Shown here: positions 16,743-24,652 of the stretch, piece by piece | How the letters are laid out: every line of letters begins with the position of its first letter | Numbering within the stretch: position 1 is the first letter of the stretch | From: Paenibacillus brasilensis | Lineage (GTDB): Bacteria; Bacillota; Bacilli; Paenibacillales; Paenibacillaceae | Assembly: GCF_009363115.1 (NCBI RefSeq) | Contig: NZ_CP045298.1 | Span: 3,717,501-3,781,500, forward strand | Direction of reading: 5' to 3' | Length of the DNA: 64,000 bases | Notes under the pieces: generated by a model | What the model saw: the letters and a program-made list of their open reading frames with translations, nothing else | Databases searched by the model: none | Told to the model about the DNA's origin: nothing | Made by a program: the position numbers and the translations under genes

Positions 16743-17246
16743 ATGTTTGTTATACGGGGAACACAAAAACTGCTGAAGGAATGGGCTGCCGAACCACTTC
16801 ACGTTGATATTTATCCGCCTTTAAACAGTTGGCATGCCAGCTTGTTTTTACTGAATCGGAGAAAAAATATTGTGTTTATGCATGATGCATCCCGCTTGAG
16901 CATTACGCTGTTTGGGATTAAAAAATCGCAGTACAAACACCTGCCGACTCTTTTTGTCCAAGCCCTGAAGGAATTGATGATCAGTGAAGGTTTTGATGAG
17001 CAGATCGTAAAGGCATACACACAGGAAGGCGAGCAGATGCTGGCTACGACGACGAACAGCTATAGTGTGATGAGAACCTTGGATGAGATTATTTTCGTCA
17101 TGAGGGAATTGGATATGGAGCATGGTTGCGAGCTGGAAAAAAATCAGTGGAACAACCGGATTGTATTTAAAACGGTGCAATACCAGTACCCTGTCGATGC
17201 TTTTAAAGAAGCGTTAGAAAAGCATTATAAGCTAGAAAGTGTTTGA
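16743..17246 (+). CDS. DUF6933-like protein
   Basis: A 167-residue soluble protein that begins MFVIRGTQKLLKEW and contains WHASLFLLNRRKNIVFMHDA, which recall the DUF6933 family, proteins of unknown function often found with mobile or plasmid genes. The start ATG follows AAAGGAGAGCAACG. No signal peptide or membrane segment is seen. The family name is given from memory of the motif layout, so it is moderate in confidence; the gene itself is well supported by its binding site, length and codon use. Confidence 0.7.
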   Translation: MFVIRGTQKLLKEWAAEPLHVDIYPPLNSWHASLFLLNRRKNIVFMHDASRLSITLFGIKKSQYKHLPTLFVQALKELMISEGFDEQIVKAYTQEGEQMLATTTNSYSVMRTLDEIIFVMRELDMEHGCELEKNQWNNRIVFKTVQYQYPVDAFKEALEKHYKLESV

Positions 17247-17352
17247 GTGAATTGCTATTTTAGACAAAAAGATAAGTTCCACTTATTCCCTCTACGTTAT
17301 ATAATCTACTGTAGTTCCAAAAGACTATATATAGAGAAAGGAAAGGGGTAAT

Positions 17353-17661
17353 ATGAAAATTAAATTAAGAAATAAAACGGGAATGATCAAGGAGCGCAAA
17401 GTGGGATTTTCATGGACCACGCTCTTTTTCGGTTTTTTCCCTGCGCTGTTTAGAGGGGATTGGAAGTGAGCTGTTATTATTTTCCTGGTATCGATCCTTA
17501 CGAGCGGGGCGTCCAGTTTTGTATTTTGCTTCATATATAACCGCTTACATATTAATGATCTGCTGACTCAGGGCTATGGCCCTGCGACCAAGAAAGCCCA
17601 AGCTGTCCTGATTTCTAAAGGATTTATTGCCGAAAATTACGCTGCTAACGCTGTAGGTTAA
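17353..17661 (+). pseudogene. HrgC/DUF2628-like membrane protein gene with in-frame stop
   Basis: ATG 17353 follows GAAAGGGGTAAT. The frame reads [10 protein letters not shown], then [20 protein letters not shown] and WK, then meets TGA at 17467-17469, and continues in the same frame AVIIFLVSILTSGASSFVFC and on to TAA at 17659. The two parts together (102 codons) have the layout of small DUF2628/HrgC-type membrane proteins, with W at the position where the stop now stands being a likely ancestor (TGG to TGA). It is either a nonsense pseudogene or a sequencing error. Confidence 0.65.
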
Positions 17662-17693
17662 TATAAGAGCCGGTCATTAAACGAGACACGCCC

Positions 17694-17738
17694 AAAGAGT
17701 ATCCACCAAAGTCTACGTGACGGGGGATGCTCTTTTTT
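17694..17738 (+). terminator. Rho-independent terminator
   Basis: AAAGAGTATCC (17694-17704) pairs with GGATGCTCTTT, followed by a T run. It closes the small membrane gene region before fhs. Confidence 0.75.
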
Positions 17739-17870
17739 TATAGCTCACATGATGAAAACGGTTGCGATGAGATGAATCATAGCGCAATAAACGGCACACT
17801 TTGGTAAAATAACATATAGAGTGTTTGACACCATGGGTCTGACCTAAAAATGGGGGGTACATAACGAGGA

Positions 17871-19502
17871 ATGAAGAGGATTATTGAGGTAGCCAAGGAA
17901 GCGGGAATTGAAGAGGAACATCTGGAGACGTATGGAAAATATAAAGCAAAGCTGAATCCGTCCCTGTGGGAGCAGTTGAAGGATCGCCCGAATGGAAAGC
18001 TGGTGCTGGTTACGGCGATGAATCCAACGCCGGCGGGAGAAGGAAAAACGCTAACGACGATCGGGCTGTCACAGGCACTGAATGCGCTCGGGCACAAAAC
18101 CGTTGCTGCGCTGCGTGAGCCGTCCCTTGGACCCTGCTTTGGTATGAAGGGGGGAGCCACTGGGGGAGGAAAGGCCCAGATTGTTCCGGCAGAAGACATT
18201 AATCTGCATTTTACAGGGGATATACACGCGATTTCGGCAGCACATAATTTGCTGGCAGCGATGATTGATAACCATTTGTTTCATGGAAATGCTTTGCGCC
18301 TGAAGCCGGAACGGATCGTGTGGAAACGGGCTGTAGATATGAACGACCGGAGCTTGCGAAGTATTGTGACCGGATTGGGCACGGGTAATGGAGCGGTGAG
18401 AGAAAGTGGCTTTCTGATTACCTCGGCCTCGGAAGTAATGGCGGTACTATGCTTAAGTGAAAATATGAACGATCTAAAAGTACGATTGGGTCGGATGGTG
18501 ATTGGTTATAACGAAGCAGGCGAAACGGTAACAGCAGGGCAGCTACACGCGGTGGAGGGCATGGCTGTGCTGCTTCGGGAAGCATTGAAGCCCAATCTGG
18601 TACAAACGTTGGAGGGAACTCCAGTCATTGTGCATGGTGGGCCTTTTGCGAATATTGCACATGGGTGCAGCAGTCTGATCGGAACGAAGCTGGCGTTGAA
18701 GCTGGGAGAGGTAGTCGTCACGGAAGCCGGATTCGGGGCTGAGCTGGGGGCAGAAAAGTTTTTTGACATCAAGTGCCGCCAGTCCGGGCTGCAGCCAGAT
18801 GCGGCTGTATTGGTCATCACCGCGAAAGCACTGAAATATAACGGCGGAGTCTCTAAAAATGAGCTGGATGCGGAAAATCTGGAGCAATTACAGCTTGGTT
18901 TAGCCAATATGAACCGGCATGTACGGAATTTGCAAAAGTTTGGCGTGCCTGTACTGGTAGCGATTAACCATTTTGTGACAGATCATGAAGCCGAGCTGGA
19001 GCTGATTCTGGCGGAATGCCGCAGGCTGGGTGTACCCGCCGAGCTGTCGCAGGTATGGGCGCAGGGAAGCCGTGGGGGAGAACGCTTGGCTCAAAGCCTG
19101 CTAAATCTGCTCCAGGAGGACAAAGCCCGCTTTGCACCTTTGTATGATGCTGCACTTGATTTGCCAACGAAAATTGGCATGATTGCGAAGGAGATCTATG
19201 GCGCGGCAGAAGTAGTGTATACCGCGGAGGCTAAACGGGCGTTGTCCGGTATGGAGCAGCTTGGCTTCGGACAACTGCCTGTGTGTATTGCCAAAACCCC
19301 CTATTCCTTTTCAGATCAGCCATCTCTGCTAGGCGCACCGGAAGACTTTACAATTCACGTGTCCAGGGCTTCTTTATCCGCAGGCGCAGGCTTTGTAGTA
19401 GTGGAGACGGGCAATACCATGACGATGCCTGGACTGCCTAAATCCCCGGCCGCCGAGCATATGTCGCTGGAGGCTGATGGAAGCATTCAGGGTCTAATGT
19501 AG
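17871..19502 (+). CDS. fhs: Formate--tetrahydrofolate ligase
   Basis: This enzyme makes 10-formyltetrahydrofolate from formate, ATP and tetrahydrofolate for purine and formyl-methionine synthesis. The 543-residue protein (family about 556) shows the P-loop TPAGEGKTLTTIGLSQALN (about residues 52-70), the MKGGATGGGKAQIVPAEDIN segment and the end MPGLPKSPAAEHM. The start ATG has AACGAGGA just upstream, a modest binding site. It has its own upstream terminator and stands alone; downstream are gene remnants on the other strand. Confidence 0.97.
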   Translation: MKRIIEVAKEAGIEEEHLETYGKYKAKLNPSLWEQLKDRPNGKLVLVTAMNPTPAGEGKTLTTIGLSQALNALGHKTVAALREPSLGPCFGMKGGATGGGKAQIVPAEDINLHFTGDIHAISAAHNLLAAMIDNHLFHGNALRLKPERIVWKRAVDMNDRSLRSIVTGLGTGNGAVRESGFLITSASEVMAVLCLSENMNDLKVRLGRMVIGYNEAGETVTAGQLHAVEGMAVLLREALKPNLVQTLEGTPVIVHGGPFANIAHGCSSLIGTKLALKLGEVVVTEAGFGAELGAEKFFDIKCRQSGLQPDAAVLVITAKALKYNGGVSKNELDAENLEQLQLGLANMNRHVRNLQKFGVPVLVAINHFVTDHEAELELILAECRRLGVPAELSQVWAQGSRGGERLAQSLLNLLQEDKARFAPLYDAALDLPTKIGMIAKEIYGAAEVVYTAEAKRALSGMEQLGFGQLPVCIAKTPYSFSDQPSLLGAPEDFTIHVSRASLSAGAGFVVVETGNTMTMPGLPKSPAAEHMSLEADGSIQGLM

Positions 19503-19504
19503 TA

Positions 19505-20195
19505 TTTTTTTGGAAAATACGACCATCTTGTAATGATGCGCCAAGCAGCTTGGGCAGGGCAGTGAGCAGCTTTTGTCGGGTCATGGCATCGCTCCAGTTC
19601 CAGCGGTCTGCATCTGTGAAGTATACCCGGCCTTGACGCACGGCAGGCAGCTCGTTCGGCTCAATTTCTATGAAGCCGTGTCCCTCGTCGAGCACCTTTT
19701 GGATCGGCTCCACGGGCTGAAAGCCCTGCGGGTGGCAGAGGGCCGACGAGAAGCCGGACTTGCCCATGACAAACTACCGATCCCCATGGTCGAAGATGAA
19801 GGCGGAGGCTGTTTCCCCCGCCTTAACACCGTTTGCGTGAAGTTTGGTCTACATCTCTGCTTCCTTGATTTTATATTGGGCAAGCCAGTCTTCAGCAGCC
19901 TTTTTCTTGTTCACAATGTCTCCGAGAGATAGCAGGCGCTCGTTCAATGGAGCAAAGGTATCAGATCAGGTTGTAGAGCCGATGCTTTTTCTAAATCAAT
20001 GGGAAACCTGAGGTCCGATAGATGCTCAACCTGTTTCTCATATACCTTGCCCTCAATCATAGAAGTCGATGTACCTGCAGCTTGTATGCCCAGAACGAGT
20101 AAATCACCCTAGTTTTTACCAAAATAGGCAATTCGCCCGGGAGCCGTAGGGATGTTAACCGCATGTCCCTCAACCCTCAATGGACAAACTTGGTC
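19505..20195 (-). pseudogene. Remnant of an iron-siderophore ABC substrate-binding protein
   Basis: Read on the - strand, pieces in different frames match the FecB/FhuD-type binding protein: VEGHAVNIPTAPGRIAYFGK, a TAG stop, GDLLVLGIQAAGTSTSMIEG, LRFPIDLEKASALQPDLIPL, a stop, LNERLLSLGDIVNKKKAAED, then after frame changes GKSGFSSALCHPQGFQPVEP and DADRWNWSDAMTRQKLLTAL. The signal peptide and lipobox are missing. Two stops, at least two frameshifts and a small deletion make it non-functional. Reading frames on the + strand here are shadows. Confidence 0.8.
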
Positions 20196-20239
20196 AACGA
20201 ATATGATTTTGTACAAAATACAAAACACACGTATAGGAA

Positions 20240-20613
20240 ACGGGAATCGACGCATTGGCGGCTGCCCTTGGTTCGGTTCATGGGCCGTATCAGGGAGAGC
20301 CAAAACTGGGCTTTGATGAAATGAAGCATATTTCGGAATTGACAGGCATCCCGCTTGTATTGCATGGGGGTTCAGGTATCCCGGAATATCAAATTATCAA
20401 GGCAATTGAATTAGGCCACGCCAAAATCAACGTTAATACAGAATGCATTCGGCTTGGACCTTGGCGGTTCGTGACGTGTTAAAGAGCAATTCTGATGTAT
20501 ATGATCCGAAGACGATTCTCACACCGGGTACGGCAGCGATTACTGCTATAGTAAAAGGGAAGATGCAGGAATTCGGCATGAGTCATAAGGCAGACATACG
20601 TTATACAGTGTAA
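20240..20613 (+). pseudogene. 5'-truncated, frameshifted class II aldolase
   Basis: The frame from 20240 reads [20 protein letters not shown] and [20 protein letters not shown], the zinc and substrate loop of class II fructose- or tagatose-bisphosphate aldolases, then INVNTEC. After a frameshift near 20445 it continues [20 protein letters not shown] and KGKMQEFGMSHKAD to TAA at 20611-20613. The N-terminal 60% is absent. It abuts the siderophore-protein remnant, with a 14-bp palindrome (ATTTTGTACAAAAT, 20206-20219) at the joint, so the two fragments were probably joined by deletion. Confidence 0.85.
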
Positions 20614-20646
20614 TGCTATAGAGACACAGCCTTCCAACTTAATGCA

Positions 20647-20678
20647 GAGCTGTTCCCTGCGCGGGAACGGCTCTTTTT
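20647..20678 (+). terminator. Rho-independent terminator of the aldolase remnant
   Basis: GAGCTGTTCCC and GGGAACGGCTC form a stem with a five-base loop, followed by TTTTT. Confidence 0.85.
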
Positions 20679-20799
20679 CGTGATAGAGGAAGGTACAATA
20701 GATATGCCTCCAGCTTGTCTGCCAGTCTGCATAAATCGAACAAGTCCTTCATAGACATGTACTAATTCATTTAAAACATGTGCTGAAGGGGTTGATGAC

Positions 20800-22074
20800 A
20801 TGCGCCGGATTTCATGGATGCTTGCCATGGTCATGTGTGTAACGCTGCTGCTGGCCGGGTGCGGCAAGAAGAGCGCGGACGATGTGGTTAAAGATTTGAG
20901 TGACGTGGTGAGCGACCTGAACAGCTATCACGGTACAGCTTTGATGACGCTGCATACCGGCGATACGCCGCAGGAATACAAGGTGGATATCTCCTACCGC
21001 AAGCCGTCCTATTACCGAATTGCCATGACGAACGAGAAAAAAGATGTTACACAGATCGTGCTGCGTAATGACGAGGGTGTATTTGTACTCACGCCCAGCC
21101 TGAACAAGAGCTTCCGCTTTAAAAGCGACTGGCCGAACAACCAAGGCCAAGTATATTTGTATGAAACGCTGGTGCGCAGCATTATCGGAGATGCCTCACG
21201 CCAGCTGGCTACCGACGATAAATCCTATGTGTTTGATGTGGCGGCAAATTACAACAGCCACGCGCTGGTCAGACAAAAGATATGGTTGTCCAAAAGCAAC
21301 TATGCACCCACTCAGGTACAGGTTTCTGATGCGAACGCCAAGGTCGTCGTTGATCTGAAATTCGATCAATTTGCTTTTGATACGAAGTTCGACAAGGACT
21401 CTTTTGATATGGAGCGCAATATGGCTTCGGGTAAAACAAATACGAAGAGTGAAGGGGCGCCATCTTCTGGAGCAGTGGATTCCAGCAGTCAGCTTAATCC
21501 TGGCGGTGCGATAGATGGGGCGACTGGCGTGAAGTCCAGCGAATCTGGGCAAGAGCAGGGAACAGCAGGAAACGCAGCTCAGCAGCAGTCTGGTAAAGCG
21601 AAGGTGGACGGAGCTGCCACAGACGATACTTCGAAATCCGATACAGCAGCCAGCACGGAGCAGAAGCAAAATCCAGAAGCATCTGATGCAGCAACCGGAA
21701 CATCGGCTGGCACAGATGCTGCAGAAGCTATGATGGGTGAGTTTGGATTGATCGAACCGTCCTACACACCAGCCGGGGTGCAACTCAAGGATACGCCGGA
21801 GCTGGAGGAAAATGGAACACATGCGGTGATGCTGCGATATAGCGGAACGTACAACTATACGATTGTGGAGGCACGTCCGAAAGATCGGGCAGTCGCTCTT
21901 ACCGCAGGTGAACTGGTTGATATTGGAGGAAGTTTTGCCGTTCTGACAGGAAGTGAGCAGCAAACCCTGACCTGGATGAATGATGGAATCGAGTTCCGAA
22001 TCACCAGTGCTGACCTGCCTGTGAGCGAAATGATACAAATTGCCGCTTCTATACAGGATCAATCGGGTAAATAA
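20800..22074 (+). CDS. ydcC: LolA/YdcC-like lipoprotein
   Basis: A 424-residue lipoprotein: signal peptide MRRISWMLAMVMCVTLLLAG with the lipobox cysteine at 21, a LolA-like beta domain (about residues 30-210; HGTALMTLHTGD, YRIAMTNEKKDVTQIVLRND), a low-complexity S/T/G/A/Q-rich linker (about 215-305) and a second C-terminal domain of about 110 residues. The position directly before alr, ndoAI and ndoA equals that of ydcC in Bacillus subtilis, whose product is made in the mother cell during sporulation; the gene name is given on synteny. The start ATG follows AAGGGGTTGATGAC. The linker and second domain make it longer than B. subtilis YdcC. Confidence 0.8.
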   Translation: MRRISWMLAMVMCVTLLLAGCGKKSADDVVKDLSDVVSDLNSYHGTALMTLHTGDTPQEYKVDISYRKPSYYRIAMTNEKKDVTQIVLRNDEGVFVLTPSLNKSFRFKSDWPNNQGQVYLYETLVRSIIGDASRQLATDDKSYVFDVAANYNSHALVRQKIWLSKSNYAPTQVQVSDANAKVVVDLKFDQFAFDTKFDKDSFDMERNMASGKTNTKSEGAPSSGAVDSSSQLNPGGAIDGATGVKSSESGQEQGTAGNAAQQQSGKAKVDGAATDDTSKSDTAASTEQKQNPEASDAATGTSAGTDAAEAMMGEFGLIEPSYTPAGVQLKDTPELEENGTHAVMLRYSGTYNYTIVEARPKDRAVALTAGELVDIGGSFAVLTGSEQQTLTWMNDGIEFRITSADLPVSEMIQIAASIQDQSGK

Positions 22075-22082
22075 AACCTTAT

Positions 22083-22140
22083 AAGACGGATGCAGACGGT
22101 CTAGAGTGTACAATGCTCTGCTGCCGCCCGTATCCGTCTT
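22083..22140 (+). terminator. Rho-independent terminator after the ydcC-like gene
   Basis: AAGACGGAT (22083-22091) and ATCCGTCTT (22132-22140) pair around an inner AGAGTGTACAATGCTCT hairpin, followed by TTG. Confidence 0.7.
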
Positions 22141-22254
22141 TTGTTCATTCGCGGTCTAAGATGTGCATCGCTTGTATATCCTGTTCATTGCAGAGATGGT
22201 AGCGGAGGCTGGCAAAACGCCCCCTGTCATTTGACAGCCACGTTTCTGAACATT

Positions 22255-22307
22255 ACCATTAACCTTTAGGAATAAGGACTTTGCAACATTCCGAATGGTA
22301 AAAGGTT
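22255..22307 (+). promoter_or_regulatory. Overlapping inverted repeats in the alr leader
   Basis: AACCTTT (22261) pairs with AAAGGTT (22301-22307) and GGAAT with ATTCC inside it; alternatively ACCATT (22255-22260) pairs with AATGGT (22294-22299). Two competing pairings lie about 40 bases before the alr start. Function unknown; operator or RNA switch are both possible. Confidence 0.4.
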
Positions 22308-22344
22308 ATGTTACAGGCTAACAATTGAAGAAGGTGACTGGATA

Positions 22345-23541
22345 TTGCAAGCACAATACAGATCGACCCGGGCCGAAATCAACCTGGATCACCTTGGCGC
22401 CAACTATGAGGCTTTTCGCAAGGCATTGCCAGCGGATAAGCTGCTGCTGGTCTGTGTCAAGGCTAATGCCTATGGACACGGTGCCGTAGAAATTTCAAAG
22501 GAATTGGAACGTCTGGGTGTGGATTATTTGAGCGTCGCTTTTTTGGACGAGGCTTTGGAGCTTCGTCATGCGGGGATTGAACTTCCAATCCTTGTACTCG
22601 GCTATACCCCACCGGAAGCTGTACAAACGGCATGGGAGCATGACATTTCACTGACGGTGTTCAGTGAGGAAGTGCTGGAGGGTATCCGCCGATTGGACCG
22701 CAAAGGAAGCGGACGCAAGCTGAAGGTGCACATCAAAATAGACAGCGGCATGGGAAGACTTGGGCTACTGCCTGGAGAAACGGCTATTGCCTTTATGCAG
22801 CAGGCCGGGCAGTTGGAGCAGGTGCTGCTGGAAGGCATGTACACCCATTTTGCCCGCGCGGATGAAGAAGACAAAAGCTATACACTGCTACAATATGATC
22901 GGTTTCGGGGCGTGGTGGAAGCGCTAAGGGAGCATGGTATTACCATTCCCATTATACATACGGGCAACAGCGCGGCTACCATTGATACCCCTTCGCTTTC
23001 CCCTAACTTGGTACGGATTGGCATCAGTATATACGGACTGTATCCGTCTGACGAGGTAAACCGGCAAGCCGTTGCACTGTTGCCCGTGTTGTCGTTGAAG
23101 ACGGCGGTAGTTTATACCAAGACGCTGCCTCCGGGATGGGGGATTAGCTATGGTACCCGGTATGTGACCTCCAGTGAAGAGCGGATCGGTACCTTGCCGA
23201 TCGGCTACGCAGATGGATATTCCCGCATGCTGAGCGGGAAGGTCGATGTGTTGATACGCGGTCGCCGCGTCCCGGTACTCGGTACAATATGCATGGACCA
23301 GTGTATGGTTTCCTTACAATCTTTCGCAGAGGATGCGGAAGAAATTCAAACCGGCGAAGAGGTTGTTCTCATCGGTCAGCAGTCCGGCGAGGCTATTGCG
23401 GCGGATGAGCTGGCATCCAAGCTTGGTACGATCCACTATGAGGTGATCTGCATGATCGCAGGCAGGGTACCGCGTGTATATACACGCGGCAATGCTCCTG
23501 TTGTTCGAGTGAATTCGCTTCTTCCAACCCGCTGGAATTAA
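22345..23541 (+). CDS. alr: Alanine racemase
   Basis: The PLP enzyme interconverts L- and D-alanine for peptidoglycan. The 398-residue protein has the PLP lysine in VCVKANAYGHG (K39) and the second catalytic tyrosine in GISYGTRY (about 271), plus the family segment KIDSGMGRLGL. The start is TTG 22345, with GAAGGTG nine bases upstream. The order with ydcC before it and the EndoAI/EndoA pair after it is conserved in Bacillus. The C-terminal tail after VYTRGNAP is short and variable. Confidence 0.97.
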   Translation: MQAQYRSTRAEINLDHLGANYEAFRKALPADKLLLVCVKANAYGHGAVEISKELERLGVDYLSVAFLDEALELRHAGIELPILVLGYTPPEAVQTAWEHDISLTVFSEEVLEGIRRLDRKGSGRKLKVHIKIDSGMGRLGLLPGETAIAFMQQAGQLEQVLLEGMYTHFARADEEDKSYTLLQYDRFRGVVEALREHGITIPIIHTGNSAATIDTPSLSPNLVRIGISIYGLYPSDEVNRQAVALLPVLSLKTAVVYTKTLPPGWGISYGTRYVTSSEERIGTLPIGYADGYSRMLSGKVDVLIRGRRVPVLGTICMDQCMVSLQSFAEDAEEIQTGEEVVLIGQQSGEAIAADELASKLGTIHYEVICMIAGRVPRVYTRGNAPVVRVNSLLPTRWN

Positions 23542-23834
23542 TTTCATAACGCAAATTACCGGATAAAAGCAGGAGTTTTCGCAGAACGTCCCGAAATATG
23601 TACAAAGGAAAGAAAAGAGGGCTATAGCTGTCAAAAAACGCACCAGGCTCCGCTGACACTTGTATTTCGGGGATCAAACGCCTGTACGAAAGCGAACTGT
23701 GTAGTTTATAATGGAATGCAGCATAGATGATATACGAATATCATATACATTCTCTTGTGTTCCGTTTGAATAAATTACCGGGAATAACGTTATAATGGTA
23801 CAATGGCGACAAGGTTTTGGGGGTGGAAGAGAAG

Positions 23835-24116
23835 TTGGCCAATTTGCAGAACACCAAAAGAATAATGATCAGTTTGCCGGATCATCTCTTGCAGGAAGTG
23901 GACGGGATCGTAGCTATGGAAAATTCCAACCGCAGTGAATTTATTAGGCAGGCCATGAAGCTGTATGTAGGCGAACGTAAAAAACGTTACATTCGTGAAG
24001 CGATGCAGCGTGGATACATGGAAATGGCTAAAATTAACTTGACCATGGCATCCGAAGCCTTTCACGCGGAGGAAGATGCAAACAGCACCTTGGGCCGTAC
24101 AGTTAGCGGGGTGTAA
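23835..24116 (+). CDS. ndoAI: Antitoxin EndoAI (ribbon-helix-helix)
   Basis: This antitoxin binds and inhibits the EndoA ribonuclease and represses its own promoter. The product (93 residues from TTG 23835) has the ribbon-helix-helix pattern KRIMISLPDHLLQEVDGIVA followed by NRSEFIRQAMKLY. TTG 23835 is chosen because GGGTGGAAG lies just upstream; TTG 23817 and GTG 23823 are in-frame alternatives. A TATAAT box lies at 23791-23796. The gene is six bases from the toxin gene. Confidence 0.95.
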   Translation: MANLQNTKRIMISLPDHLLQEVDGIVAMENSNRSEFIRQAMKLYVGERKKRYIREAMQRGYMEMAKINLTMASEAFHAEEDANSTLGRTVSGV

Positions 24117-24122
24117 TCCATA

Positions 24123-24473
24123 TTGATCGTAAAGCGCGGCGACGTTTTTTTTGCAGACCTTTCACCCGTAGTCGGTTCCGAGCAAGGTGGCGTCAGACCT
24201 GTGCTGATCATTCAAAATGATATCGGCAATCGGTTTAGTCCTACCGTGATCGTGGCAGCCATCACTGCCCAGATTCAGAAGGCAAAGCTGCCCACACATG
24301 TGGAAATTGACGCGGCCACGCATGGCTTTGATCGCGATTCTGTCGTTCTTCTGGAGCAAATTCGGACGATCGACAAGCAAAGGCTTACCGACAAAATCAC
24401 CCATTTGGATGAAGAAACCATGCGCAAAGTGAGCGATTCGCTACAAATCAGTCTTGGTTTGATTGATTTTTAG
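24123..24473 (+). CDS. ndoA: mRNA interferase EndoA (MazF family toxin)
   Basis: EndoA/MazF cuts single-stranded RNA at short sites (UACAU in Bacillus). The 116-residue protein begins [20 protein letters not shown] with the conserved RGDV and [16 protein letters not shown] core and ends ISLGLIDF, almost as in Bacillus. The start is TTG 24123, six bases after the antitoxin stop, so the two are translationally linked. A strong terminator follows. This is the chromosomal housekeeping copy. Confidence 0.97.
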   Translation: MIVKRGDVFFADLSPVVGSEQGGVRPVLIIQNDIGNRFSPTVIVAAITAQIQKAKLPTHVEIDAATHGFDRDSVVLLEQIRTIDKQRLTDKITHLDEETMRKVSDSLQISLGLIDF

Positions 24474-24499
24474 GATGTTGGAACGACGAGTGAAACGGG

Positions 24500-24529
24500 A
24501 AAAGGGCAGCGCTTGGGCGCTGCCCTTTT
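24500..24529 (+). terminator. Rho-independent terminator after ndoA
   Basis: AAAAGGGCAGCGC and GCGCTGCCCTTTT form a perfect 13-bp stem with a four-base loop. Confidence 0.92.
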
Positions 24530-24652
24530 GCATGTCCAGGGAAAATGCAGGCAGGGCCTCACTCTAGCGTCACCTGCTGGCGCTTTGAATCGTTTTTTGT
24601 GATAATGAAAGACATGATGTATGACAAGAGCTGTAAGGAAGAAGGGATAGGT

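Noticed and set aside
21196..22113. 305-codon frame on the - strand over the ydcC-like gene
   Set aside because: The + strand encodes a lipoprotein with signal peptide and synteny; the antisense product is compositionally odd and has no start site.
22141..22344. T-box or other known riboswitch before alr
   Set aside because: No T-box sequence (AGGGTGGNACCGCG type) or specifier stem is present; only unclassified inverted repeats were found.
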